From contig NZ_KB892705.1 of NCBI RefSeq assembly GCF_000373905.1, positions 4,166,478-4,230,477 of the forward strand: a stretch of 64,000 bases of DNA, read 5' to 3'. The notes under the pieces were generated by a model, which made no database searches, had not been told where the DNA came from, and saw only the letters and a program-made list of their open reading frames with translations. This document shows positions 27,279-39,390 of this stretch, piece by piece. How positions within the stretch are numbered: the stretch's first letter is position 1; every line of letters begins with the position of its first letter. The DNA is from Mycobacterium sp. 155. Its GTDB lineage: Bacteria; Actinomycetota; Actinomycetes; Mycobacteriales; Mycobacteriaceae. The position numbers and the translations under genes were made by a program.

Positions 27279-27872
27279 GTGAGCCAGCTGTCCTTCTTCT
27301 CGGCTGAGTCGGTACCGCCTACGGTCACCGATCTCACCGGGTTGCTTGCCGGCCCGGGGCAGATCGTGCTGGTGAACGTCGACGGTCAGCAGGCGGCCCG
27401 CATCTCGGTCGTGGTGGACGAGTCCTGGCGGGCCGGCGGGCTGGCCGAGATGATGCGCCAGGCCGGTCTTGCACCGGAGATCACGCATACGGACGAGAAC
27501 ACCCCGTTGGTGCGCACCGCGGTGGACCCACAGCTGCTGCCGATCGCCCAAGAGTGGACCAGGGGCGCGGTCAAGACGGTTCCGGTGACCTGGCTGCCCG
27601 GTGCACGTGAGCTGCGCGCGTGGGTGCTCGCGGCGGGAACGCCTGAAGCCGACGACCGTTATCTGCTGGGCCTGGACCCGCATGCGCCCGATACCCACGC
27701 ACCGCTGGCAGCGGCCATGATGCGGGTGGGCATTGCCCCCACGCTGATCGGCACCCGAGGCTCGCATCCGGCGTTGCGGATCAGCGGGCGGCGAAGACTG
27801 TCGCGCCTGGTAGAAAACGTCGGGGAACCCCCGCAGGAGGTTGGTGCGTTAGCGCACTGGCCGCGTATTTAA
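27279..27872 (+). CDS. Conserved hypothetical protein (Rv3647c-like)
   Basis: The 197-residue product starts at GTG 27279 (MSQLSFFSAES). It shows an alpha/beta pattern with no membrane segment or recognisable catalytic motif. Conserved-looking parts are TDLTGLLAGPGQIVLV, VVVDESWRAGGLAEMM and ISGRRRLSRLVENVGE at the C-terminus. It sits between cspA and topA as in other mycobacteria. Function is unknown. Confidence 0.78.
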   Translation: MSQLSFFSAESVPPTVTDLTGLLAGPGQIVLVNVDGQQAARISVVVDESWRAGGLAEMMRQAGLAPEITHTDENTPLVRTAVDPQLLPIAQEWTRGAVKTVPVTWLPGARELRAWVLAAGTPEADDRYLLGLDPHAPDTHAPLAAAMMRVGIAPTLIGTRGSHPALRISGRRRLSRLVENVGEPPQEVGALAHWPRI

Positions 27873-27976
27873 TGGTTGTCCACAGGGCAGTCAGTTTGCG
27901 TAGGCTCGCGCAGAATGCGAAATTGTCAGTTGGCCTGCACGTCGGGGCCGTTGACAGAAGTGGAGCGTAGGCACAG

Positions 27977-30808
27977 TTGGCTGGCGATGACCCTAAGAGG
28001 GCCAGTAGCGGTAGAACCGGGAAGATCCGGCGACTCGTCATTGTCGAGTCGCCGACAAAAGCACGCAAAATAGCCAGTTACCTGGGCTCCAACTATGTTG
28101 TCGAGTCCTCGCGCGGCCATATTCGGGACTTGCCGCGCAACGCCGCAGACGTTCCGGCGAAGTACAAATCCGAGCCGTGGGCCCGGCTGGGGGTCAATGT
28201 CGACGACAACTTCGAGCCGCTCTACATCGTCAGCCCGGACAAGAAGACCACGGTCGCCGAGCTCAAGGGCCTGCTCAAGGACGTCGACGAGCTCTATCTG
28301 GCCACGGACGGTGACCGCGAAGGCGAGGCGATCGCCTGGCACCTGCTGGAGACGCTGAAGCCGCGCGTCCCGGTCCGCCGGATGGTGTTCCACGAGATCA
28401 CCGAGCCCGCCATCCGCGCCGCCGCCGAGAACCCACGCGACCTGGACATCTCCCTGGTCGACGCGCAGGAGACGCGCCGCATCCTCGACCGGCTGTACGG
28501 CTATGAGGTCAGCCCCGTGCTGTGGAAGAAGGTCGCGCCGAAGCTGTCGGCGGGCCGTGTGCAGTCCGTGGCGACCCGCATCATCGTCAACCGTGAGCGT
28601 GAGCGCATGGCGTTCCGCAGCGCCGGCTACTGGGACGTCACCGCCGAGCTGGACGCGAGCGTTTCGGATCCGGAGGCGTCACCTCCGAGGTTCACCGCCA
28701 AGCTCAACACCGTCGACGGTCGTCGCGTGGCCACCGGCCGCGATTTCGATTCGCTCGGCCAGGTCCGCAAGCCCGACGAGGTGCTCGTCCTCGACGAGGC
28801 CGCCGCATCTGCTCTGGCGGCTGGCCTGCGCGGTGCGCAGCTGGCGGTCAGCTCGGTCGAGCAGAAGCCGTACACCCGCCGCCCGTACGCCCCGTTCATG
28901 ACCTCGACGCTGCAGCAGGAGGCCGGGCGCAAGCTGCGGTTCTCCTCCGAGCGCACCATGAGCATCGCGCAGCGCCTGTACGAGAACGGCTACATCACCT
29001 ACATGCGTACCGACTCGACGACTTTGTCGGAGTCGGCCATCAATGCTGCGCGCAATCAGGCCCGCCAGCTCTACGGCGACGAATACGTGCACCCGACGCC
29101 GCGGCAGTACACCCGCAAGGTCAAGAACGCCCAGGAGGCCCACGAGGCCATCCGGCCGGCCGGTGACGTGTTCGCCACGCCGGGCCAGCTGCACGCGCAG
29201 CTTGACGCCGATGAATTCCGGCTCTACGAGCTGGTCTGGCAGCGCACCGTCGCGTCGCAGATGGCCGACGCCCGCGGCACGACGCTATCGCTGCGCATTT
29301 CCGGTCAGGCCGCGAGTGGCGAGCAGGTGGTATTCAACGCGTCGGGCCGCACCATCACGTTCCCGGGCTTCCTCAAGGCCTACGTGGAGAGCATCGACGA
29401 ACTCGCCGGCGGCGAGTCCGACGACGCCGAGAGCCGGTTGCCCAACCTGACCCAGGGACAGCGGGTCGACGCCGCCGATCTGAGCGCCGACGGCCACACC
29501 ACGTCGCCGCCGGCGCGCTTCACCGAAGCCTCGCTGATCAAGGTGCTCGAAGAGCTCGGCATCGGTCGGCCGTCGACGTACAGCTCGATCATCAAGACCA
29601 TCCAGGACCGCGGCTACGTGCAGAAGAAGGGCAGCGCCCTGGTGCCGTCCTGGGTCGCGTTCGCCGTCGTCGGCCTGCTCGAACAGCACTTCGGCCGGCT
29701 CGTGGACTACGACTTCACCGCGGCCATGGAGGACGAGCTCGACGAGATCGCCAACGGCCAGGAGCGACGTACCAACTGGCTCAACAACTTCTACTTCGGC
29801 GGCGAGCATGGCGTCGAGGGCTCGGTGGCCCGCGCCGGTGGGCTCAAGAAGCTGGTAGGCGTCAACCTCGAGGGCATCGACGCTCGGGAAGTCAACTCCA
29901 TCAAGCTCTTTGACGATTCCGAAGGGCGAGCCATCAATGTCCGGGTGGGCCGCAACGGGGCGTACCTGGAGCGCATGGTCATTGATCCTGAAGCTCCCGA
30001 CGGCGCCTTGAAGCCGCAGCGCGCCAACCTCAAGGACGAGCTGACGCCCGACGAGCTGACTCTGGAACTGGCCGAAAAGCTCTTCGCCACACCGCAAGAG
30101 GGCCGCGTGCTGGGTGTCGATCCGACGACCGGGCACGAGATCGTGGCCAAGGACGGCCGGTTCGGTCCCTACGTCACCGAGATCCTGCCCGAGCCCGAGG
30201 AACCCGACGATGGTGCCGCCGGCGCGACGGCGAAGAGGGGTAAAAAACCGACCGGACCCAAGCCGCGCACCGGGTCACTGCTGAGGTCGATGGACCTGGA
30301 GACGGTGACGCTCGACGATGCGCTGAAGCTTTTGTCACTGCCGCGGGTGGTGGGTGTGGACCCGTCGAACAACGAGGAGATCACCGCGCAGAACGGCCGT
30401 TACGGGCCGTACCTCAAGCGCGGCACAGATTCTCGCTCGCTGGCCAACGAGGAGCAGATGTTCACCATCACCCTCGACGATGCGCTGAAAATCTACGCCG
30501 AGCCCAAGCGTCGTGGCCGCCAGGCCGCGTCGACCCCGCCGCTGCGAGAGCTGGGTAACGACCCGGCATCCGGCAAGCCGATGGTGATCAAGGACGGCCG
30601 GTTCGGCCCGTACGTCACCGACGGCGAGACCAATGCGAGCCTGCGCAAGGGTGACGACGTCGCCTCCATCACCGACGAGCGGGCTTCCGAGCTGTTGGCC
30701 GACCGTCGGGCCCGCGGGCCGGTGAAGAAGGCCGCCAAAAAGGCGCCGGCCAAGAAGGCTCCCGCCAAGAAAGCGCCGGCGAAGAAGGCAGCGGCCAAGA
30801 AGGCTTGA
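27977..30808 (+). CDS. topA: DNA topoisomerase I
   Basis: The 943-residue type IA topoisomerase starts at TTG 27977. The TOPRIM domain (VIVESPTKARKIASYL; ATDGDREGEAIAWHLL with the acidic triad) is followed by the catalytic Tyr342 in YMRTDSTTLSES. The C-terminal part has repeated actinobacterial topoisomerase domains (GRFGPYVT, NGRYGPYLKRG) instead of zinc fingers. It ends in a lysine/alanine/proline tail (KKAPAKKAPAKKA) that binds DNA. It relaxes negative supercoils and is essential. It converges on the adenylate cyclase with 15 bp between stops. Confidence 0.97.
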   Translation: MAGDDPKRASSGRTGKIRRLVIVESPTKARKIASYLGSNYVVESSRGHIRDLPRNAADVPAKYKSEPWARLGVNVDDNFEPLYIVSPDKKTTVAELKGLLKDVDELYLATDGDREGEAIAWHLLETLKPRVPVRRMVFHEITEPAIRAAAENPRDLDISLVDAQETRRILDRLYGYEVSPVLWKKVAPKLSAGRVQSVATRIIVNRERERMAFRSAGYWDVTAELDASVSDPEASPPRFTAKLNTVDGRRVATGRDFDSLGQVRKPDEVLVLDEAAASALAAGLRGAQLAVSSVEQKPYTRRPYAPFMTSTLQQEAGRKLRFSSERTMSIAQRLYENGYITYMRTDSTTLSESAINAARNQARQLYGDEYVHPTPRQYTRKVKNAQEAHEAIRPAGDVFATPGQLHAQLDADEFRLYELVWQRTVASQMADARGTTLSLRISGQAASGEQVVFNASGRTITFPGFLKAYVESIDELAGGESDDAESRLPNLTQGQRVDAADLSADGHTTSPPARFTEASLIKVLEELGIGRPSTYSSIIKTIQDRGYVQKKGSALVPSWVAFAVVGLLEQHFGRLVDYDFTAAMEDELDEIANGQERRTNWLNNFYFGGEHGVEGSVARAGGLKKLVGVNLEGIDAREVNSIKLFDDSEGRAINVRVGRNGAYLERMVIDPEAPDGALKPQRANLKDELTPDELTLELAEKLFATPQEGRVLGVDPTTGHEIVAKDGRFGPYVTEILPEPEEPDDGAAGATAKRGKKPTGPKPRTGSLLRSMDLETVTLDDALKLLSLPRVVGVDPSNNEEITAQNGRYGPYLKRGTDSRSLANEEQMFTITLDDALKIYAEPKRRGRQAASTPPLRELGNDPASGKPMVIKDGRFGPYVTDGETNASLRKGDDVASITDERASELLADRRARGPVKKAAKKAPAKKAPAKKAPAKKAAAKKA

Positions 30809-30823
30809 GCAAAAGCCGCGTGC

Positions 30824-32440
30824 TCATACCCCGGATTCGGGCGAATTCTCCGACACGAGTTGGCGGTCGAGTTCGGCCGCCGTCACCAGGTTCACCGGGC
30901 GGGCCAGCTGGGTGGGCGCGGTGCGGCCGCGCAGTTCGACGATCTCGCCGACATCCCAGCACAGCGCCTCGGCGTCGAGCGCACCGCTGACCGCGATGGC
31001 CGAGGCCAGCACGTGGCCCTCCTCCAGCTTGGCGAGCTCGGTCAGGCGGGCCGCCTCGTTGACCGGGTCGCCGATCACGGTGTATTCGAACCGAGCTTGA
31101 GCGCCGATGTGGCCGGCGATCGCACGGCCGGCCGAAACCCCGATCCCGAACTCGGCTTCGGTGCCCAGCACGCTGAGCAGCTCATCGTGCAGTTCACGGG
31201 AGGCCGCCAGGGCGGCGCCGCACGCGTCGGGATGCTCGATCGGCGCACCGAAGATGGCCAGAGCGGCGTCGCCCTGAAACTTGTTGACGAACCCGCCGTG
31301 CCGATTGACGGTGTCGACCACGACCCGGAAGAACTCGTTGAGCAGGTTGACCACCTCGGAGGCGGGAATGGTCGACGCCAGATGCGTCGACCCCACCAGG
31401 TCGATGAACAGCACGGCCACGTCGCGCTCCTGGCCGCCCAACTCTGTGCCACGCTCGAGCGCCCGGCGGGCCACGTCCTCGCCGACGTAGCGGCCGAACA
31501 GGTCACGCAGCCGCTGCCGCTCGGCCAGATCACGCACCATGTCGTTGAACCCGGCCTGCAGCAGGCCCAGCTCACTGGCGTCGTAGATCTGCATGTGCGC
31601 GTTGTAGTTGCCGCGCTGCACCTCGCCGAGCGCCCACCGCAGTTGACGTAGCGGGTCGGCGATCGACATGGCCACCAGAACGGTGCCGGCGAGCCCGATC
31701 ACCAATGCGGCGATGGCCAGCAACAGCAGCGGGGTGGTCAGCTGATCGGCAGTCGTGGTCAGGATCGAGAACTTGCTGGCCACCAGGGCCAGCACGATCG
31801 AGAGCAGCGGCACCCCGGTGGACAGCACCCAGGTCAGCACCTGACGCAGGATGACGCCGGGGGCGTGGAAGTTCTCCGGTACACCGCCGCGCAGCGCGGC
31901 CACGGCCACCGGGCGCAGCACACGTTCGGACTGCAGGTAGCCGATGATGGCGGTGGCGGTGGCGCCCAGTGCGGTGGCGACCGCGACCACGGGCGCAGAC
32001 CGGCTCGCCACCGGCCAGCTGGCCGCGATGAACACGACCGAACCGAGGCACCAATTGGTGACGCTGATCAGTGTCCGGTAGAACGGCATCCGCAGCGCCC
32101 GGGTGCGGGCCAGCTCCGTGATGGCGGGGTCGCTGTCGGCCAAGAGGGTGTCGCGGCGCTGCCAGCGGATGACCGGCAGCAGCAACCGTAGGCTCAGGTA
32201 GGCGCCGACGGTGAACGCGACGAAGAGGTAACCCAGGAACACCGCCAGGTTGGCGGCGGGCAGGTCCTGCAGCTGGATGCGGTCCTCGGACGGCAGGGCG
32301 AATCGCAGAAAGCCGAGAACGAACAGCGCGCCGATGATGTCGGACTGCAGCATGCCCAGCGTGAACACCGGCCACGGGGTGCGCGCCACCCATCGGACGA
32401 ATGCGGTGATTCGCCCCATCGGTTCTGGCCCGGCAGTCAC
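30824..32440 (-). CDS. Membrane class III adenylate cyclase with HAMP domain (Rv3645-like)
   Basis: From GTG 32440 (or ATG 32419) the product is 538 residues. Six membrane helices fill residues about 15-260, followed by a HAMP domain (SIADPLRQLRWALGEVQRGNY) and a guanylate/adenylate cyclase homology domain. The metal-binding Asp is in VAVLFIDLVGSTHLAS and a second in FQGDAALAIFGAP. Rv3645 is the main cyclase of this type in M. tuberculosis. It is a plausible source of cAMP for the Crp encoded at 3251-3925. Confidence 0.95.
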   Translation of the reverse strand: MTAGPEPMGRITAFVRWVARTPWPVFTLGMLQSDIIGALFVLGFLRFALPSEDRIQLQDLPAANLAVFLGYLFVAFTVGAYLSLRLLLPVIRWQRRDTLLADSDPAITELARTRALRMPFYRTLISVTNWCLGSVVFIAASWPVASRSAPVVAVATALGATATAIIGYLQSERVLRPVAVAALRGGVPENFHAPGVILRQVLTWVLSTGVPLLSIVLALVASKFSILTTTADQLTTPLLLLAIAALVIGLAGTVLVAMSIADPLRQLRWALGEVQRGNYNAHMQIYDASELGLLQAGFNDMVRDLAERQRLRDLFGRYVGEDVARRALERGTELGGQERDVAVLFIDLVGSTHLASTIPASEVVNLLNEFFRVVVDTVNRHGGFVNKFQGDAALAIFGAPIEHPDACGAALAASRELHDELLSVLGTEAEFGIGVSAGRAIAGHIGAQARFEYTVIGDPVNEAARLTELAKLEEGHVLASAIAVSGALDAEALCWDVGEIVELRGRTAPTQLARPVNLVTAAELDRQLVSENSPESGV

Positions 32441-32521
32441 CCGTTCACCGTATCGGTCCCGGGGGATGTTCAGCGCTGCCGTACACCGGTTGTGTCGGCC
32501 TGACCACTACTGTTGGCGGTG

Positions 32522-33742
32522 ATGAGCGGGGTGTTTTCGCGGCTGGTCGGCCAGCACGCGGTCGAACAGGAGCTGGTGGCGGCCGCCGCTGCGGCGCGGG
32601 GCGATGCTTATGGTGATTCAGGGCACAATGCCGTCAGCGTCGGATCTATGACGCATGCCTGGCTGATCACCGGCCCGCCGGGCTCGGGTCGGTCGGTGGC
32701 GGCGTTGTGTTTTGCGGCCGCACTGCAGTGCACGTCGGACGGGACACCCGGGTGCGGTCAGTGCCGTGCCTGCACGACGACGATGGCCGGTACACACGCC
32801 GATGTGCGGCGCATCGTCCCCGAGGGGCTGTCCATCGCGGTCAAGGAGATGCGTGAGATCGTCCAGATCGCCTCACGGCGTCCCGGCACCGGGCGCTGGC
32901 AGATCGTGGTGATCGAGGACGCTGACCGGCTCACCGAGGGTGCGGCAAATGCCTTGCTCAAGGTGGTGGAGGAGCCGCCGTCGTCGACGGTGTTCCTGCT
33001 GTGCGCGCCGTCGGTGGATCCCGAGGACATCGCGATCACGCTGCGCTCGCGCTGCCGGCACGTGGCGTTGACGACGCCGGGCGTGGACGCCATCGCCGAC
33101 GTGCTGATCACCGGCGACGGCTTGCCCGCCGACGATGCCCGCTGGGCGGCTTCGGTCAGCGGTGGGCACGTTGGGCGGGCTCGGCGGCTCGCCACCGATC
33201 CCGAGGCCAGGGAGCGCCGGATGCGGGCACTGAGCCTGGCCCGGGACGCCGCCACACCGTCGCGGGCCTATGCGGCCGCCGAGGAGATGGTGGCGGTCGC
33301 CGAGGCCGAGGCGTTGGCGTTGACGGCTGGTCGCAACGAGACCGAGACCGATGAGCTGAAGACCGCGCTGGGTGCCGGCGGTACCGGCAAGGGCACCGCG
33401 GGCACACTGCGCGGTGCTGCCGGAGCGCTCAAGGAGCTGGAGAAGCGGCAGAAATCCCGGCAGACCCGGGCGTCACGCGACGCGCTGGATCGGGCCCTGA
33501 TCGACCTTGCGACCTATTTCCGCGACGCGCTGCTGGTGTCCTCGGGAGCGGCCGGTGTGACGGCCAACCACCCGGACATGGCCGAGAAGGTCGCGGCGAT
33601 GGCCGCACACGCATCACCGGACAAACTGTTGCGCTGCATCGAGGCAGTGCTGGAATGCCGCGAGGCCCTGGCTGTCAACGTCAAACCGAAGTTCGCCGTC
33701 GACGCCATGGTCGCCACCGTCGGGCAGGCCCTGCGTGGTTGA
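32522..33742 (+). CDS. holB: DNA polymerase III delta' subunit
   Basis: The start is ATG 32522 (MSGVFSRLVGQ); upstream TTG and GTG codons are possible. The 406-residue clamp-loader subunit has a P-loop GPPGSGRSVAAL in which the invariant Lys is Arg, as expected for non-hydrolysing delta'. It also has the zinc module of CTSDGTPGCGQCRAC and a sensor-like LLKVVEEPPSSTVF. It is part of the replisome clamp loader. It is divergent from the cyclase gene; a tRNA gene follows. Confidence 0.93.
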   Translation: MSGVFSRLVGQHAVEQELVAAAAAARGDAYGDSGHNAVSVGSMTHAWLITGPPGSGRSVAALCFAAALQCTSDGTPGCGQCRACTTTMAGTHADVRRIVPEGLSIAVKEMREIVQIASRRPGTGRWQIVVIEDADRLTEGAANALLKVVEEPPSSTVFLLCAPSVDPEDIAITLRSRCRHVALTTPGVDAIADVLITGDGLPADDARWAASVSGGHVGRARRLATDPEARERRMRALSLARDAATPSRAYAAAEEMVAVAEAEALALTAGRNETETDELKTALGAGGTGKGTAGTLRGAAGALKELEKRQKSRQTRASRDALDRALIDLATYFRDALLVSSGAAGVTANHPDMAEKVAAMAAHASPDKLLRCIEAVLECREALAVNVKPKFAVDAMVATVGQALRG

Positions 33743-33743
33743 G

Positions 33744-33773
33744 TTGGGTCTGGGCAGGACGCTGCCGTAGACT
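33744..33773 (+). promoter_or_regulatory. Promoter of tRNA-Thr
   Basis: TTGGGT (33744-33749), an 18-bp spacer and TAGACT (33768-33773) precede the tRNA by 39 bp. Confidence 0.5.
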
Positions 33774-33811
33774 CATGCCGCCCGTGACGATGGCTCATCG
33801 CGACGGGCAGC

Positions 33812-33887
33812 GCCACCTTAGCTCAGTCGGTAGAGCGATTCACTCGTAATGAATAGGTCGGGGGTTCGATTCCCCCAGGTGGCTCCA
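33812..33887 (+). tRNA. tRNA-Thr (CGT)
   Basis: The acceptor stem GCCACCT/AGGTGGC closes a complete cloverleaf with D arm (GCTCAGTCGGTAGAGC), anticodon stem ATTCA/TGAAT around loop CTCGTAA (anticodon CGT, decoding ACG), T arm GGGGG-TTCGATT-CCCCC, and an encoded CCA end. Confidence 0.97.
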
Positions 33888-33926
33888 TCTCTCCAGCGTG
33901 GGAGCGAACGGGCAGTGCCGTAGCAC

Positions 33927-36680
<2,754 letters not shown>

Positions 36681-36691
36681 AGCGTGGCGTT

Positions 36692-38476
36692 ATGACCTAC
36701 GACGTCATCGTTCGCGACGGTCTGTGGTTCGACGGCACCGGCGCACCGCCACAGGTCCGAACGCTGGGTATCCGTAACGGCATCGTCGCGGCGGTGTCGA
36801 CGAAGCCGCTCGACGAGACCGACTGTCCCGAGGTGATCGACGCGGCCGGAAAGTGGGTTGTGCCCGGCTTCATCGATGTGCACACCCACTACGACGCCGA
36901 GGTCCTGCTCGACCCCGGCCTGCGGGAATCGGTGCGCCACGGCGTGACCACCGTGCTGCTGGGCATGTGTTCGCTGTCGACCGTCTACGCCGACAACGAG
37001 GACGCCGCCGACCTGTTCAGCCGCGTCGAGGCGGTGCCGCGCAAGTTCGTCCTAGGAGCGCTGGAACAGCACCGTAAGTGGACGAATCCGACCGAGTACA
37101 TCCATGCCATCGACGCGCTGCCGCTCGGTCCCAACGTCGCGTCCATGCTGGGGCATTCCGATCTGCGCGCCTCGGTGCTCGGCCTGGACCGCGCCACCAC
37201 CAGAAACGTGACCCCGACCGATGCCGAACTCGAGACCATGGCGGCCAAGCTCGGGGAGGCTCTTGAGGCAGGCATGCTCGGCATGTCGGGCATGGACGCC
37301 GCGATCGACAAACTCGACGGCGACCGGTTCCGGTCGCGTGCTCTGCCCTCGACATTCGCGACCTGGCGGGAACGCCGCAGGCTCATCAAGGTTCTGCGGG
37401 AGCATGGCCGGGTGTTGCAGAGCGCGCCCAACGTCGCCAAGGCGCAAGAGGCGCTGAACTTCTTCCTGGAGAGCAGCAGCTGGTTCGGCCGCCGCCGTGG
37501 CGTGCGGATGAGTCTGCTGGTTTCGGCCGACGCCAAGTCAGCGCCGGGCGCTGTGCATGTGCTCGGGCCGGGTACCCGGCTGCTCAACAGGATCCTGGCT
37601 GCCAAGGTGCGGTTTCAGCACCTGCCGGTGCCGTTCGAATTGTATTCGGACGGAATAGATCTGCCGGTGTTCGAGGAGTTCGGTGCCGGCACCGCCGCAC
37701 TGCACCTGCGTGATCAGTTGGAGCGCAACAAGCTGCTGGCCGATCCGGAGTACCGGCGCCGGTTCCACCGGTCGTTCGACCGCCGTCGGCTCGGTCCGAC
37801 GTTGTGGCACCGTGATTTCCACGACGCCACCATCGTCGAATGCCCCGATGCGACGCTGATCGGCAAGAGCTTCGGGCAGATCGCCGACGAGCGGGGCATC
37901 CACCCGCTCGACGCGTTCCTTGATGTATTAGTGAGCAACGGCGAAAGAAATGTGCGGTGGACCACCATCGTGGCCAACGCCCGGCCCAAGCAGCTCGACA
38001 AGCTGGCCAAGGAGCCGTCGGTGCACATGGGCTTCTCGGATGCCGGTGCGCACCTGCGCAATATGGCGTTCTACAACTACCCGCTGCGGCTGCTCAAGCG
38101 GGTTCGTGACGCGCAGCTGGCCGGGCGGCCGTTCCTGACCACGACGCGTGCCGTGCACCGGTTGACCGAGGAGGTGGCCGACTGGTTCGGTGTCGACGCC
38201 GGCACCCTGCGTCAGGGCGATCGCGCTGACTTCGTGGTGATCGACCCGGCCGGGCTCAATGACGAGGTGGACGCCTACCACGAGGAATCGGTACCGTTCT
38301 ACGGCGGCTTGAGCCGGATGGTCAACCGCAACGACGACGCGATCGTCGCGACGGCCGTCAACGGTGCCGTGGTATTCCGCAACGGCCAGTTCCGCGAAGG
38401 CTACGGCGACACCGTGAAGTCCGGCCGCTACCTGCGTGCCCCGGGCGCCGAACGACCTGTCGCGCAATCGGTCTGA
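36692..38476 (+). CDS. Amidohydrolase family 3 (N-acyl-D-amino-acid deacylase-like)
   Basis: The 594-residue protein has the metal ligands of the first strand in FIDVHTHYDAEV near residue 63. A later HMGFSDAGAHL carries the catalytic Asp, and a C-terminal beta sandwich (LRQGDRADFVVIDP) follows. This matches the D-aminoacylase/N-acyl-D-amino-acid deacylase branch of the amidohydrolase superfamily. The true substrate may be another N-acyl compound. It is followed 1 bp later by a TetR gene, presumably its regulator. Confidence 0.88.
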   Translation: MTYDVIVRDGLWFDGTGAPPQVRTLGIRNGIVAAVSTKPLDETDCPEVIDAAGKWVVPGFIDVHTHYDAEVLLDPGLRESVRHGVTTVLLGMCSLSTVYADNEDAADLFSRVEAVPRKFVLGALEQHRKWTNPTEYIHAIDALPLGPNVASMLGHSDLRASVLGLDRATTRNVTPTDAELETMAAKLGEALEAGMLGMSGMDAAIDKLDGDRFRSRALPSTFATWRERRRLIKVLREHGRVLQSAPNVAKAQEALNFFLESSSWFGRRRGVRMSLLVSADAKSAPGAVHVLGPGTRLLNRILAAKVRFQHLPVPFELYSDGIDLPVFEEFGAGTAALHLRDQLERNKLLADPEYRRRFHRSFDRRRLGPTLWHRDFHDATIVECPDATLIGKSFGQIADERGIHPLDAFLDVLVSNGERNVRWTTIVANARPKQLDKLAKEPSVHMGFSDAGAHLRNMAFYNYPLRLLKRVRDAQLAGRPFLTTTRAVHRLTEEVADWFGVDAGTLRQGDRADFVVIDPAGLNDEVDAYHEESVPFYGGLSRMVNRNDDAIVATAVNGAVVFRNGQFREGYGDTVKSGRYLRAPGAERPVAQSV

Positions 38477-38477
38477 G

Positions 38478-39062
38478 ATGGCCAGAACCCAGCAGCAGCG
38501 TCGCGAGGAGACCGTTGCCCGGCTCCTCGACGCAGGCATCGACACCATCGTCGAAGTGGGTTACGCACGCGCGTCGGCCTCGGTGATCGCCAAGCGGGCC
38601 AAGGTCTCCGACGGTGCGCTGTTCCGGCATTTTCCGACCATGAGCGACTTCATGGCGGCGACGGCTCACGAGGTGGCACGCCGTCAGCTTGAGCTGGGCA
38701 GCAAGTTGCTCGCGCAGATCCCCGCCGAACAACCGCCGTTGTATGCGGTGCTGACGATCCTGCGGGACATCGCGGGTAGCGACACCAACACCGTGTGGCA
38801 CGAGCTGATGGTGGCGGCCCGCACCGACGAAAAGCTGCGGGGCACACTGCAAACCGTGCTTGCCGAGTACGTCGAGAACATCTACCAAACCGCCAAGCTC
38901 GCGCCGGGGGCCGAGCAGATCCCCGAGGATGCGTTCGCCGCGGTGCTCGCCGTCGTACTCAACACCTTCGACGGTGCTGCCATTGTTCGCCGGGTATTGC
39001 CGCAACCCGAGCTCGAGGACTCCCGGATCACGCTGTTGACGGCGCTGCTCAGCCGTCAGTAG
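38478..39062 (+). CDS. TetR-family transcriptional regulator
   Basis: The start is ATG 38478, giving 194 residues. The N-terminal helix-turn-helix is ASASVIAKRAKVSDGALFRHFP, and the C-terminal half is a ligand-binding helical domain of no specific subgroup. It overlaps the tail of the amidohydrolase operon and converges on the DUF2304 gene with a 14-bp overlap of coding ends. The inverted repeat at 36659-36670 is its likeliest operator. Confidence 0.92.
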   Translation: MARTQQQRREETVARLLDAGIDTIVEVGYARASASVIAKRAKVSDGALFRHFPTMSDFMAATAHEVARRQLELGSKLLAQIPAEQPPLYAVLTILRDIAGSDTNTVWHELMVAARTDEKLRGTLQTVLAEYVENIYQTAKLAPGAEQIPEDAFAAVLAVVLNTFDGAAIVRRVLPQPELEDSRITLLTALLSRQ

Positions 39063-39390
39063 GCACTTGGGCGTTCTGCAACGCGACCGCGCGGGCCAGC
39101 CTGGCGTACTTGAGTTCGAGGTCTTTGAACCGCAGGTAGGTCGACAGTGTCGTGAACACAAACGCGATGATCAGCACGTACTCCATGAGGTCCGTACCAC
39201 GTTTGACGCCAAGCCAATTCGCGACGACCGTGGTGTCGTCGGGCCGCAGGATCGCGTAGATGCCCGCTATCACGAACAGTACGAAGCCGACCTTCACCCA
39301 CGCCTTCGACCGCGCGCTGCGGCGCGAGTTCAGCAGGTACATCAGCAGTGCCAGCACGGATCCGATCAGCAGCGCCTGCATCCAGTTCAC
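39049..39390 (-). CDS. DUF2304 membrane protein (Rv3632-like)
   Basis: The start is GTG 39390, overlapping the ppgS stop by 4 bp; 113 residues. Three membrane helices (ALLIGSVLALLMYLL; VGFVLFVIAGIYAIL; MEYVLIIAFVFTTLSTYL) are followed by a C-terminal coiled segment FKDLELKYARLARAVALQNA. DUF2304 proteins accompany polyprenol-phosphate glycosyltransferases; in M. tuberculosis Rv3632 enhances PpgS activity. The same partnership is expected here. Confidence 0.9.
   Translation of the reverse strand: MNWMQALLIGSVLALLMYLLNSRRSARSKAWVKVGFVLFVIAGIYAILRPDDTTVVANWLGVKRGTDLMEYVLIIAFVFTTLSTYLRFKDLELKYARLARAVALQNAQVPTDG

Noticed and set aside
32480..32500. TGTG-type half-sites between the cyclase and holB as a Crp box
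   Set aside because: The arms do not match at the required N6 spacing.
36692..38476. Linking the amidohydrolase to processing of the Pls-like product
   Set aside because: It is on the other strand, in its own TetR-controlled unit, and nothing in the sequence ties its substrate to the polymer.
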